Shown here one piece after another: positions 17,042-24,813 of a stretch of DNA of 64,000 nt; positions within the stretch are counted from its first letter, which is position 1, and each line of letters begins with the position of its first letter. The stretch is from Kineosporia aurantiaca JCM 3230 (GTDB lineage: Bacteria > Actinomycetota > Actinomycetes > Actinomycetales > Kineosporiaceae). Where the stretch lies: positions 682,001-746,000 of the forward strand of contig JODP01000006.1 of assembly GCA_000719025.1 (NCBI GenBank), written 5' to 3'. The notes beneath the pieces were generated by a model. It saw only the letters and a program-made list of their open reading frames with translations, did not search any database and was not told where the DNA came from. Made by a program: the position numbers and the translations under genes.

Positions 17042-18120
17042 ATGTACCGCTCCAGGATGGAGGACTCGGCCAGGCGGGAAAGACCCTCCCGGACGGCCCG
17101 GGCCCGTTGGTCGCCGACACCCTCGACCAGCATCAGGTCGTCCAGGTTGGCGGCGAGCAGCTTCTGCAGGTCGCCGAAGTGGTCGACCAGACGTTCGACG
17201 ATCGCCCCGGGCAGCCGGGGCACCTTGGTCAGCAGGCGGTAGCCCTTGGGGCTGACTGAGGCGTCCAGTGCGTCGCCGCCCTGCACGAAGCCCAGGACCC
17301 GGGCCACCAGGCCCAGGTCGACCAGGTCGTTCGAGGGGATGTCGGCCAGCGCGGCGACCACCTCGGGCATCGACTTCTCCCGCCGGGTGGCGTCCAGGTA
17401 GTCCCGGATCACCAGGTCGCGGTCCGGCCCGACGCCGCCGATCAGCTCGTCCAGCTGGAGCGAGAGCAGCCGGCCGTCGGTGCCGAGTTCGACCACGTAG
17501 TGCTGGATCTCGTCGGAGATCCGGCGGACCATCTCCAGCCGCTGGATGACGATCGACACGTCCCGGACGGTGACCAGGTCCTCGATCTCCAGCGCGGAGA
17601 GCGTGCTGGTCACCTCGTCCAGCCGGGCCTTGTACCGCTCCAGGGTGGCCAGCGCCTGGTTGGCCTTGGCCAGGATCGCGTCCGACCCCTCCAGCACGTA
17701 GCGCCGGCCGCCCACGTAGAGCGCGATGATCCGCATCGACTGGCTGACCGAGACCACCGGGTAGCCGGTCTGCTTGGCCACCCGCTCGGCGGTGCGGTGC
17801 CGGGTTCCCGACTCGTCGGTCTGGATGGCCGAGTCCGGAACCAGTTGCACGGCGGCCCGGAGGATGTGGGTCACGTCCTCGTCGGTGACGATCGCGCCGT
17901 CCATCTTGGCCAGCTCGCGCAGCCGAGTGGCGGAGAAACCGACGTCGAGATTGAAGCCGCCGGTGCAGATGCTCTCCACCAGCGGATCGTGCCCGAGGAC
18001 GATCAGGGCCCCGGTGCGCCCGCGCAGAATTCGCTCCAGGCCGTCGCGCAGCGTCGTGCCCGGCGCCACGGCGGCAAGGGTGTACCGCAGCAGTTCCTCG
18101 GGAGTGCGCTCCGCAACCAC
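17038..18120 (-). CDS. disA: diadenylate cyclase DisA
   Basis: Makes c-di-AMP from two ATP and scans DNA integrity. The 360 residues contain an N-terminal DAC domain with KMDGAIV (DGA motif) and ESGTRHRTAERVA (RHR motif). A helical spine follows, then a C-terminal HhH DNA-binding domain (DDLMLVEGVGDQRARAVREG). A longer frame runs to 18339, but TAGACT 7 bases upstream of GTG 18120 and homology (ERTPEELLRYTLA...) fix the start. mutY follows with a 4-base overlap. Divergent from radA, whose product restrains DisA in other species. Confidence 0.95.
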   Translation of the reverse strand: MVAERTPEELLRYTLAAVAPGTTLRDGLERILRGRTGALIVLGHDPLVESICTGGFNLDVGFSATRLRELAKMDGAIVTDEDVTHILRAAVQLVPDSAIQTDESGTRHRTAERVAKQTGYPVVSVSQSMRIIALYVGGRRYVLEGSDAILAKANQALATLERYKARLDEVTSTLSALEIEDLVTVRDVSIVIQRLEMVRRISDEIQHYVVELGTDGRLLSLQLDELIGGVGPDRDLVIRDYLDATRREKSMPEVVAALADIPSNDLVDLGLVARVLGFVQGGDALDASVSPKGYRLLTKVPRLPGAIVERLVDHFGDLQKLLAANLDDLMLVEGVGDQRARAVREGLSRLAESSILERYI

Positions 18121-18127
18121 GACGGGG

Positions 18128-18133
18128 AGTCTA
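18128..18133 (-). promoter_or_regulatory. -10 box TAGACT for leaderless disA-mutY
   Basis: TAGACT, 7 bases, then GTG 18120. It decides the disA start. Confidence 0.6.
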
Positions 18134-18264
18134 TCCGTCCGGCGCTGTCCCCCGGGCACAAAGGCCCTGGCTGCTGACCGGGGAGCTTGCTGAGGCCGGG
18201 CTGTGAAAGCGTGCGCGGGCCGGGGTTGATCGGACAGTTGGCCAAGACTGTCGGTGGTGCCGCG

Positions 18265-18270
18265 TAGGTT
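18265..18270 (+). promoter_or_regulatory. -10 box TAGGTT for leaderless radA
   Basis: TAGGTT, 7 bases, then GTG 18278. Confidence 0.6.
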
Positions 18271-18277
18271 CTGCGAC

Positions 18278-19714
18278 GTGAGCACATCAGACGCGCGGCG
18301 TTCCACCCCCGCCCGGGGCAAGCGGTCCGGGCGCGACAATCCCGGTTACCGCTGCGCCGAATGCGGCTGGACCACAGCCAAATGGGTCGGCCGCTGCGGC
18401 GAGTGCCAGGCCTGGGGCACCGTGATGGAGGCGGTGCCCGCCGCGGCCGCCCCGGTCACCAAGGCCCGGGCGGTCTCCGAGCGGGCCAAGCCGATCGGCG
18501 AGGTCACCACCGAGGCGGCCAAGACCTGGTCGACCGGGGTCGAGGAACTGGACCGGGTACTCGGTGGTGGCATCGTCAGTGGGGCTGTGGTGCTGCTCGC
18601 CGGTGAGCCCGGCGTCGGCAAGTCCACCCTGCTGCTCGACGTGGCCTCCCGCGCGGCCCAGCACTCCCGCACGGTGCTCTACGTCACCGGGGAGGAGTCG
18701 GCCAGCCAGGTTCGGGTGCGGGCCGAGCGGATCGGCGCGCTGCGCCCGCGGCTGCTGCTGGCCGCGGAGACCGACCTGGCCACGGTGCTCGGCCACGTCG
18801 AGGACGTGCAGCCCGACCTGCTGGTGGTCGACTCGGTGCAGACCATCGCCAGCGATGCGGTGGAGAGCTCGGCGGGCAGCGTCTCCCAGGTCCGCGAGGT
18901 GGCGGCCTCACTGATCCGGGTGGCCAAGGAACGCGGCATGGCCACCGTGCTGGTCGGCCACGTCACCAAGGACGGCTCGATCGCCGGCCCGCGGGTGCTG
19001 GAGCACCTGGTCGACGTGGTCTGCCAGTTCGAGGGCGACCGGCACTCCCGCCTGCGCCTGGTCCGCGCGGTGAAGAACCGCTACGGCCCGACCGACGAGG
19101 TGGGCTGCTTCGACCTGTCCGAGGTGGGCATCGTCGGCCTCACCGACCCGAGCGGCCTGTTCCTGTCCCAGCACGCCCAGCCGGTGCCGGGCACCTGCGT
19201 CTCGGTCACCCTGGAGGGCCGCCGCCCCCTGGTCAGCGAGGTCCAGGCGCTGGTCGCCCCAACCTCTGCCAACAACCCCCGCCGGGCCACGTCCGGGCTG
19301 GACAACAGCCGGGTCGCGATGATCCTGGCGGTCCTCGAACGCCGCGCCGGTGCCCGCCTCTCCGGCCAGGACGTCTACGTCTCCACCGTCGGCGGCGTCC
19401 GCCTCGCCGAACCCGCCTGCGACCTCGCCGTCGCGCTCGCGGTCGCCGGTGCCGCCATCGACCGGCCGCTGGCTGCGGGCACCATTGCGATCGGCGAGGT
19501 CGGCCTGGCGGGTGAGGTGCGCCCGGTCTCGGGGGTGGGCCGCCGCCTGGCCGAGGCCGCTCGCCTCGGCTTCACCACGGCCTTCGTGCCGGCCGGGACG
19601 AAGGAGGCCGCGCCGTCGCCGGAGGGGATGGTGGTCTACGAGGTACCGGATGTGCTGACGGCGTTGAGTCGGGCCACGTTTCCGCTGATTCCGGGCGGCC
19701 GGGAGCGGGGCTGA
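18278..19714 (+). CDS. radA: DNA repair protein RadA
   Basis: RecA-like helicase that drives branch migration in recombination. The 478 residues hold a C4 zinc finger (YRCAECGWTT...GRCGECQAWG) at about 25-50. Walker A is GEPGVGKSTLLLD near 115, Walker B is LLVVDSVQTI, and the RadA motif is KNRYGPTDEVG (usually KNRFG). A Lon-like C-terminal domain follows (DVYVSTVGGVRL..., IAIGEVGLAGEVRPV). The GTG is set by a leaderless -10 box. Divergent from disA-mutY with about 150 bp between starts. Confidence 0.96.
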   Translation: MSTSDARRSTPARGKRSGRDNPGYRCAECGWTTAKWVGRCGECQAWGTVMEAVPAAAAPVTKARAVSERAKPIGEVTTEAAKTWSTGVEELDRVLGGGIVSGAVVLLAGEPGVGKSTLLLDVASRAAQHSRTVLYVTGEESASQVRVRAERIGALRPRLLLAAETDLATVLGHVEDVQPDLLVVDSVQTIASDAVESSAGSVSQVREVAASLIRVAKERGMATVLVGHVTKDGSIAGPRVLEHLVDVVCQFEGDRHSRLRLVRAVKNRYGPTDEVGCFDLSEVGIVGLTDPSGLFLSQHAQPVPGTCVSVTLEGRRPLVSEVQALVAPTSANNPRRATSGLDNSRVAMILAVLERRAGARLSGQDVYVSTVGGVRLAEPACDLAVALAVAGAAIDRPLAAGTIAIGEVGLAGEVRPVSGVGRRLAEAARLGFTTAFVPAGTKEAAPSPEGMVVYEVPDVLTALSRATFPLIPGGRERG

Positions 19715-19812
19715 ATTCGGGGAGCCGGGCGGGTCTGCCAATGGGCCGATCAGGGACAGCATCAAGAGCTACGTCGTGAACTGATCTGAGGGCTGGGCAT
19801 AGGAGTACACCG

Positions 19813-19983
19813 ATGATCGCCGGGTCTCACATCGGAGACGGCAACCGGGCGGCTGATCCGTCGGAAGACGGCCTGTTCCCGCTCTCGGGAGATCTGGTTC
19901 TTGGGAGTTCCGGGCCTACCCAGCCATGGCTTGCTCCTGGTTACGGTCGCCGGCGTCTGATGAGGTCAAGGGTTTTGATATGA
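19813..19983 (+). CDS. possible small protein of 56 residues
   Basis: ATG 19813 is preceded by AGGAG at a 7-base distance. The product (MIAGSHIGDGNRAADPSEDG...) has no recognisable motif and no membrane helix. It lies between radA and the 16-bp repeat array. The ribosome site is the only support; composition is less G/C-biased at third positions than in the neighbours, so it may be spurious. Confidence 0.2.
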   Translation: MIAGSHIGDGNRAADPSEDGLFPLSGDLVLGSSGPTQPWLAPGYGRRRLMRSRVLI

Positions 19984-20144
19984 GCGAGGTGATCGAAGGG
20001 GTGAGCTGGGAGATCCCGGCCTTCGGAAGCGTGAACTCGCCGAGCAGAGCGCCCATTCGCCCATGAGCTCAAGACCTGATCGGTTCGGCTTGAGCGCCAT
20101 GACGCGGGTTTGGTGCAGAACCGCCCACCTCGGTTATCAGGCCG

Positions 20145-20715
20145 TGACGCTGGATCGGGCGTCCTGCTCACCGGGCGTCTCGATCGCCGGGCGCCCCGAT
20201 CACCTAGGCGCCTTAATTACACCGGTACCCCGGCTCACCGGACGGAAGGGTGGTTGGGGAGCGCTGGCTGGGCGGAGAGTTGGCTGGGTGTCTCGCTACC
20301 AGGGGCCCTGCTCACCACGCACCCTGATAACCCGGGCGACCCAATTACCCGATGCCCCGCTCACTAGGCGAAGTGCTGGCTGGGCGAAGTGCTGGCTGGG
20401 CGGAGCGCTGGCTGGGCGGAGCGCCGACTGGGTGTCTCGCTTACCAAGGGCCCTGCTCACCAGGCACCCCGATCACCCGTGTGACCCGATGCCCGCTCAC
20501 TAGGTGGAGTGCTGGCTGAAGAGTGCTGGCGCGGCGTCCCACTTCGCTGGAAGCCTCGCTCACCCGGGCGCCGCGATCACCCGGCGCCTCGCTTGCTGTG
20601 CGGAATGCCGGCCGAGCGTCCCGCTTTACTGGGGGTCCTGATTCCCCGACCGCCCCGATTACCCGGCGTCTCGCTCACCGGGCGCCTTGTTCACCAGATG
20701 CAGCCCAACCGATCA
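20145..20715. repeat. minisatellite of about 35 degenerate 16-bp units
   Basis: The stretch divides almost entirely into 16-mers (a few of 15 or 17) with consensus near GNCYCGCTSACCGGGC. Clear units start at 20161, 20177, 20193, 20210, 20226, 20258, 20274, 20370, 20386, 20402, 20418, 20434, 20450, 20553, 20570, 20586, 20602, 20618, 20668 and 20684. A sub-block with GCTGGCTGGGC (20370-20433) is nearly perfect, and a larger duplication with an offset of 144 bp is visible (20284 and 20428). A period of 16 rules out repeated coding. The last unit ends on the stop codon of the next gene. Confidence 0.85.
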
Positions 20716-21477
20716 GCGCCCGAGCAACAGACCGGCCGGGCGCTGGTACCAGAACAGGTTCACCGCGTAGTCCACCGAGGACCCGGCGTGCGAGGCCAGG
20801 ATGCGGTCGGCGTGCGAGCGGCTGAACTCGATCCGGACCACGGCCTCGAAGTCCTCGCGGGTCGGCATTTCCCAGCGGATGTCGAGACTGCGGCGCTGCC
20901 AGCCTTGCTGGGCCCAGAACGCCTCCACTGCGGCCGGGTCGTAGTCCGGTAGCCAGCGCTGGAACCAGGCGCCGAAGGTGGAGCGGGTGGCGTCGTTGTC
21001 GATCACGAAGGCCATCCCGCCGGGGCGCAGTACGCGGTGGATCTCGGCCAGGCCGGGCTCGCAGCCGGGGCCGAAGAAGTAGGCCCAGCGGGCGTGGACC
21101 ACGTCGATCGAGGCGCTGTCCACGGGGAGTTTCTGGGCGGTGCCGAGACGGACGTCGATCTTTCCGGGACCACCAGCGGCCGACGGGACGGGCCCACCTG
21201 GCCCACCGGCGTCGTCCATCATTGCCGCCACTCGCCGTCGGGCCAGCTGCGCCAGGGGAGGGTGGGGCTCGACGCCGATCACTGAGCCGGCCGTGGCGGC
21301 GAACCGGGGGAGGTGAAAGCCGCTGCCGCAGCCGATGTCGAGCACCGTGGACCCGGCCCAGTCCCGGATCTCGCGGATCGCCGACTCGATCACGCCGTCC
21401 GGGTCGACGCTGCGGTTCTCCACCTCGTAGACCGCCGGGTGCTGCCAGATGTTCGGGCTCGGGATCACGCCGGGCAC
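20713..21477 (-). CDS. class I SAM-dependent methyltransferase
   Basis: A 254-residue Methyltransf_11-type protein. Motif I is STVLDIGCGSGFHLPRFA, the acidic end of strand 2 is VIGVEPHPPL, motif IV is SIDVVHARWAYFFGPG, and LRPGGMAFVIDND follows. A Gly/Pro-rich insert (AGGPGGPVPSAAGGPG) lies between strands 2 and 3. The C-terminal region is Trp-rich (FWAQQGWQRRSLDIRWEMPT). The start could also be GTG 21468. The substrate is unknown. Its stop lies in the last unit of the 16-bp array. Confidence 0.8.
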   Translation of the reverse strand: MPGVIPSPNIWQHPAVYEVENRSVDPDGVIESAIREIRDWAGSTVLDIGCGSGFHLPRFAATAGSVIGVEPHPPLAQLARRRVAAMMDDAGGPGGPVPSAAGGPGKIDVRLGTAQKLPVDSASIDVVHARWAYFFGPGCEPGLAEIHRVLRPGGMAFVIDNDATRSTFGAWFQRWLPDYDPAAVEAFWAQQGWQRRSLDIRWEMPTREDFEAVVRIEFSRSHADRILASHAGSSVDYAVNLFWYQRPAGLLLGR

Positions 21478-21600
21478 GATCGTCCCGTTCCCGTCGTGCC
21501 CGCGTCGGTGACTCGAAGCCGGGCTGGTTCCGATCCGAGGCGCTGCCCCCGGGTCGGCCGAGGTCCGGGCCGGGCGAGACGTTCGGCCAAGGTCAGGGCT

Positions 21601-21765
21601 CCGCCCAAGGCCCCGTTCAAGCCCAAGGTCCCGGCCAAGGCCAAGGCCAAGGTCCCGGCCAAACCCAACAACCCGGCCGAGCCCAACAACCCGGCCGAGC
21701 CCAACAACCCGGCCGAGGCCAACAACCCGGCCAAGGCCAAGGACCCGGTAAAGGCCAACGAGCCG
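21601..21765. repeat. low-complexity region with an 18-bp in-frame repeat
   Basis: Three perfect copies of CCCAACAACCCGGCCGAG (21664, 21682, 21700), a variant at 21718, and related AAGGCC/CCGGCC runs on both sides. Read forward it encodes a Lys/Pro/Ala-rich chain (KPNNPAEPNNPAE...). A GTG near 21507 would open a frame of about 118 residues ending at 21861, but it has no ribosome site and overlaps the opposite gene. It may be a small basic protein or a decayed gene. Confidence 0.5.
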
Positions 21766-21826
21766 CCCAACCGCAAACGGCCGGGCCGGATCATCGGACG
21801 GGGGAGCAGCGCGGGCACGGGCGGTC

Positions 21827-22714
21827 TCAGCGGGCGCGGGTGGTCGCCGGGTGGACCGTGAGCGGGATCAGCTTGCGGGCCCCGGTGATCTGGTCGCAGT
21901 GCTGGGCCAGCACGTCGTACGCGGCCTGACCCATCAGCTCCACCAGCTCGGCCCGCAGGCTGCGGTAGACCGGCTCGCGGCCGACGTGGGCCTGCGGGTT
22001 CCCGGTGCAGTACCAGTCCAGGTCGTGCCCGCCGGCGCCCCAGCCGCGGCGGTCGTACTCGCTGATCGTGGTCTCCAGGTAGCTGGTGCCGTCCGGGCGC
22101 TCGATCGTGCGGTACGAGCGGCGGATCGGAAGCTGCCAGCAGACGTCCGGTTTCAGCTCCAGCGGCTCGCGCTCCTCGGCCCAGGCCAGCTTGTGCAGGG
22201 CACAGCCGTCACCGGCGGAGAAGCCGGGCCGGTTGAGGAAGATGCAGGCGCCCTCGAAGACCCGGGTCTTGCGCTGGCCGTCCGCGTCGACCTCGGTCCA
22301 GCCGTCCCGGGTGCCCTCGGCGGCGAACTGCCAGATCGTCGGGTCGAGGCCCTTCACCGCCTCGGTGACCCGCTCCTCGTCCTCCTCGTCGGCGAAGTGC
22401 GCGCCCAGGGTGCAGCATCCGTCGGCCGGGCGGTCGGCGTAGATGCCGGCGCAGCCGCTGCCGTAGATGCAGGTCCAGTTCGAGGTCAGCCAGGTCAGGT
22501 CGCAGCGGAAGACCTGGTCGGGCTGGTCCTCGTCCTCGATCGGCGCGTCCTCGTCCTCGGAGTCGTCCTCGGCGGACTCGTCCACGAACAGGAGCTCTTC
22601 GTCCTCGTCAAGGTTCTCGGGGTCTTCGACGACCTCGGCGGGCTCCGGATCGGCGAACTCGAGCCAGAGCCGGGCCGGGTCGAGGCCGACCTCCGGCGCG
22701 GGGGGATGGGGCAT
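21827..22714 (-). CDS. conserved Cys-rich protein (Rv0495c-like)
   Basis: A 295-residue protein with an acidic N-terminus (about residues 25-70 rich in Asp/Glu) followed by a Cys-rich core: FRCDLTWLTSNWTCIYGSGC, then DGCCTLGAHF. Later Cys occur in FEGACIFLNRPGF and GDGCALHKLAW, and it ends with DLDWYCTGNPQAHVG. The Cys/His pattern suggests a metal or Fe-S site. In mycobacteria the counterpart Rv0495c sits beside ppx as here; function unknown. ATG 22714 is set by a leaderless -10 box. Divergent from ppx. Confidence 0.75.
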   Translation of the reverse strand: MPHPPAPEVGLDPARLWLEFADPEPAEVVEDPENLDEDEELLFVDESAEDDSEDEDAPIEDEDQPDQVFRCDLTWLTSNWTCIYGSGCAGIYADRPADGCCTLGAHFADEEDEERVTEAVKGLDPTIWQFAAEGTRDGWTEVDADGQRKTRVFEGACIFLNRPGFSAGDGCALHKLAWAEEREPLELKPDVCWQLPIRRSYRTIERPDGTSYLETTISEYDRRGWGAGGHDLDWYCTGNPQAHVGREPVYRSLRAELVELMGQAAYDVLAQHCDQITGARKLIPLTVHPATTRAR

Positions 22715-22721
22715 GGCCGAC

Positions 22722-22727
22722 AATGTA
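22722..22727 (-). promoter_or_regulatory. -10 box TACATT for the leaderless Cys-rich protein gene
   Basis: TACATT, 7 bases, then ATG 22714. Confidence 0.5.
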
Positions 22728-22802
22728 AGCCCTGGCCGCACCTTGGCTGCGCAAGGGCGGTGCATCCAGCCGCTTTCACCTGGGCGTGGCGGGATCGTGA
22801 GG

Positions 22803-22808
22803 TACTTT
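22803..22808 (+). promoter_or_regulatory. -10 box TACTTT for leaderless ppx
   Basis: TACTTT, 6 bases, then ATG 22815. Confidence 0.55.
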
Positions 22809-22814
22809 CGCAGG

Positions 22815-23753
22815 ATGCGGCTGGGCGTTCTCGACGTGGGTTCCAACACGGTGCATCTGCTGGTGGTCGATGCTCATCCGGGTGCGCGGCCCCTGCCCGC
22901 GTCGTCCCACAAGATCGAGCTCCGGCTGGCCGAGCAGCTGGACGACGAGGGCCGGATCTCGCCGGCGGCGGAGAAGTCGCTGCTGCGTTTCGTCGAGTCC
23001 AGCCTGCGGGTGGGGGAGGACCTGGGCGTCGAGGAGGTCATCGGCTTCGCCACCTCGGCCATCCGGGACGCGCCGAACGGCGAGGAGATCCTGGCCCGGG
23101 TGCGCCAGGAGACCGGCGTCGAGCTGCACGTGCTGGGCGGGGGTGACGAGGCGCGGCTGACCTTCCTGGCGGTGCGGCGCTGGTTCGGCTGGTCGGCCGG
23201 GCGGCTGCTCCTGCTGGACATCGGCGGCGGCTCGCTGGAGATCGCCGCCGGGCAGGACGAGCTGCCGGACGTGGCGATCTCGCTGCCGCTGGGGGCGGGC
23301 CGGCTCACCCGTGACCGGCTGATCGGCGATCCGCCGGCCTCCGACCAGGTGCGGGCCGCGCGCCGGTACGTACGCGCCGAGGTCGGGCGGGTGGTGCGGG
23401 ACGTGGTCCGGGCCGGGCATCCAGATCAAGCGGTCGGCAGCAGCAAGACCTTCCGGACGCTGGCCCGGATCTGCTCGCCGGAGGAGACGGAGGGGCACGC
23501 CCGGGTTCTGCGCTGCGCCGACCTGGCCGAGTGGGTGCCCCGGCTGGCCGCGATGAGCGAGGCCGACCGGGCCGAGCTGCCCGGCGTCTCGGTCGGCCGG
23601 GCCCGGCAGATCCTCGCCGGGGCGCTGGTCGCGGAGGCCGCGATGGAGCTGCTCGGGGTGGAAAGCCTGCAGATCAGCCCGTGGGCGCTGCGCGAGGGCG
23701 TGATCCTGCGCCGGCTGGACGACCTGCGCGGAACGGCCGTGCCCGGGTTCTGA
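22815..23753 (+). CDS. ppx: Ppx/GppA family exopolyphosphatase
   Basis: A 312-residue ASKHA-fold phosphatase that removes phosphate from polyphosphate or (p)ppGpp. It has the N-terminal phosphate motif LGVLDVGSNTVHLLVVD, the catalytic-Glu region EEVIGFATSAIRDAPNGEE, and the second phosphate loop LLLLDIGGGSLEIAAG. The length is that of the short single-module mycobacterial PPX1 (Rv0496), without the HD domain of E. coli PPX. The following TIM-barrel gene has its own promoter, after a hairpin. Confidence 0.9.
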   Translation: MRLGVLDVGSNTVHLLVVDAHPGARPLPASSHKIELRLAEQLDDEGRISPAAEKSLLRFVESSLRVGEDLGVEEVIGFATSAIRDAPNGEEILARVRQETGVELHVLGGGDEARLTFLAVRRWFGWSAGRLLLLDIGGGSLEIAAGQDELPDVAISLPLGAGRLTRDRLIGDPPASDQVRAARRYVRAEVGRVVRDVVRAGHPDQAVGSSKTFRTLARICSPEETEGHARVLRCADLAEWVPRLAAMSEADRAELPGVSVGRARQILAGALVAEAAMELLGVESLQISPWALREGVILRRLDDLRGTAVPGF

Positions 23754-23763
23754 GCAGCTTAGG

Positions 23764-23787
23764 CCGCCCGGGTGAGCGCCCGGGCGG
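23764..23787 (+). terminator. terminator of ppx
   Basis: A perfect 9-bp G/C stem (23764-23772 with 23779-23787) and a 6-base loop, 10 bp after the ppx stop. Confidence 0.65.
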
Positions 23788-23826
23788 GGCCGACGGGTGT
23801 GCACAAGCGCCCACAGCGGGAGTGAC

Positions 23827-23832
23827 TACGCT
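23827..23832 (+). promoter_or_regulatory. -10 box TACGCT for the leaderless TIM-barrel gene
   Basis: TACGCT, 7 bases, then ATG 23840. Confidence 0.5.
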
Positions 23833-23839
23833 GAACAGC

Positions 23840-24664
23840 ATGGGCCGATCGAACAAAGGTCAGCCGGCAGCCAGAGTCGCGCTGTCGACGAGTTCCGTCT
23901 ATCCCGAGTCGTGCGCCGACGCCTTCGAGATCGCCGCACGTCTGGGTTACGACGGCGTCGAGGTGATGGTCTGGACCGATCCGGTCAGCCAGGACACCGG
24001 CGCGCTGAAGCGACTCTCCCAGCACTACGGCGTCCCGGTGCTCTCCGTCCACGCCCCCACCCTGCTGGTCACCCAGCGGGTCTGGGGCAAGGAGCCGTGG
24101 GCGAAGCTGGAACGCTCGCTGCAGATGGCCGAGGACCTGGAGTCCGGGGCCGTCGTGGCGCACCCGCCGTTCCGCTGGCAGAAGGAGTACGGCGCGGCCT
24201 TCGTGGACGGGGTGGCCCGGCTGAACGACCACTTCGACGTCCCGCTCGCGGTGGAGAACATGTACCCCTGGCGGGCCCGCACCCGTGAGGTGATGGCCTA
24301 CTCGCCCGGCTGGAACCCGCTGGAGCAGCCGTACCAGCACGTCACGCTGGACTTCTCGCACGCCGCCACGGCCGGTGGGGACTCGCTGGCGATGGCCAAG
24401 GCGCTGGGCGAGCGGCTGACCCACATCCACCTGGCCGACGGGGCCGGCTCGGCCAAGGACGAGCACCTGCTGCCCGGCCGCGGCACCCAGCCCTGCGGTG
24501 AGGTGCTCGACCTGCTCTCGGAGTGGAGCTGGACCGGGGTGGTGGCGGTCGAGGTGAACACCCGTAAGTGCCGCACCCGGGCCGAGCGCGAGGCCGAGCT
24601 GACCGAGTGCCTGACCTTCGCCCGCGAGCACCTGGCCTCGAAGAACCTCACGCCCACCCGGTAG
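23840..24664 (+). CDS. sugar phosphate isomerase/epimerase family TIM-barrel protein
   Basis: A 274-residue AP_endonuc_2 barrel. It has LSTSSVYPESCADAFEIAAR, YDGVEVMVW, PVLSVHAPTLL, LAVENMYPWRA, VTLDFSHAATAGGD, THIHLADG and TGVVAVEVNT. The Glu, His and Asp positions are those of the divalent-metal site of xylose-isomerase-like epimerases. The counterpart is Rv0498 by synteny. The real substrate is unknown. It ends in a convergent gap that holds repeat copy 2. Confidence 0.85.
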   Translation: MGRSNKGQPAARVALSTSSVYPESCADAFEIAARLGYDGVEVMVWTDPVSQDTGALKRLSQHYGVPVLSVHAPTLLVTQRVWGKEPWAKLERSLQMAEDLESGAVVAHPPFRWQKEYGAAFVDGVARLNDHFDVPLAVENMYPWRARTREVMAYSPGWNPLEQPYQHVTLDFSHAATAGGDSLAMAKALGERLTHIHLADGAGSAKDEHLLPGRGTQPCGEVLDLLSEWSWTGVVAVEVNTRKCRTRAEREAELTECLTFAREHLASKNLTPTR

Positions 24665-24690
24665 GAGACGCCCCCTGGGCCCGTGAAAAG

Positions 24691-24746
24691 TCCATGATCA
24701 CGGGGAAAGAAGTCCATGATCACGGGGAAAGAAGTCCATGATCACG
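24691..24746. repeat. dispersed TGATCA-core repeat, copy 2 (direct tandem form)
   Basis: Three direct copies of TCCATGATCACG at 24691, 24713 and 24735, at an exact 22-bp period, separated by the identical linker GGGAAAGAAG. Unlike the other loci there are no opposite-strand copies. It lies between convergent genes. Confidence 0.9.
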
Positions 24747-24813
24747 GCAATAGGGGAAGGGACCGTTGGGCCCCGGTCGAGGGGATCCGGAGCCCAACGG
24801 CGGTCTTGAGGGC

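Noticed and set aside
19941..20171. 76-residue reverse frame after radA as a transposase or integrase remnant
   Set aside because: No catalytic motif, terminal repeat or target duplication could be found.
20063..20503. Forward open frames inside the 16-bp repeat array as a repeat protein
   Set aside because: The repeat period is 16 bp, so no frame yields a repeated peptide; openness follows from composition.
20145..20715. CRISPR array
   Set aside because: Units are contiguous and degenerate, with no unique spacers and no cas genes nearby.
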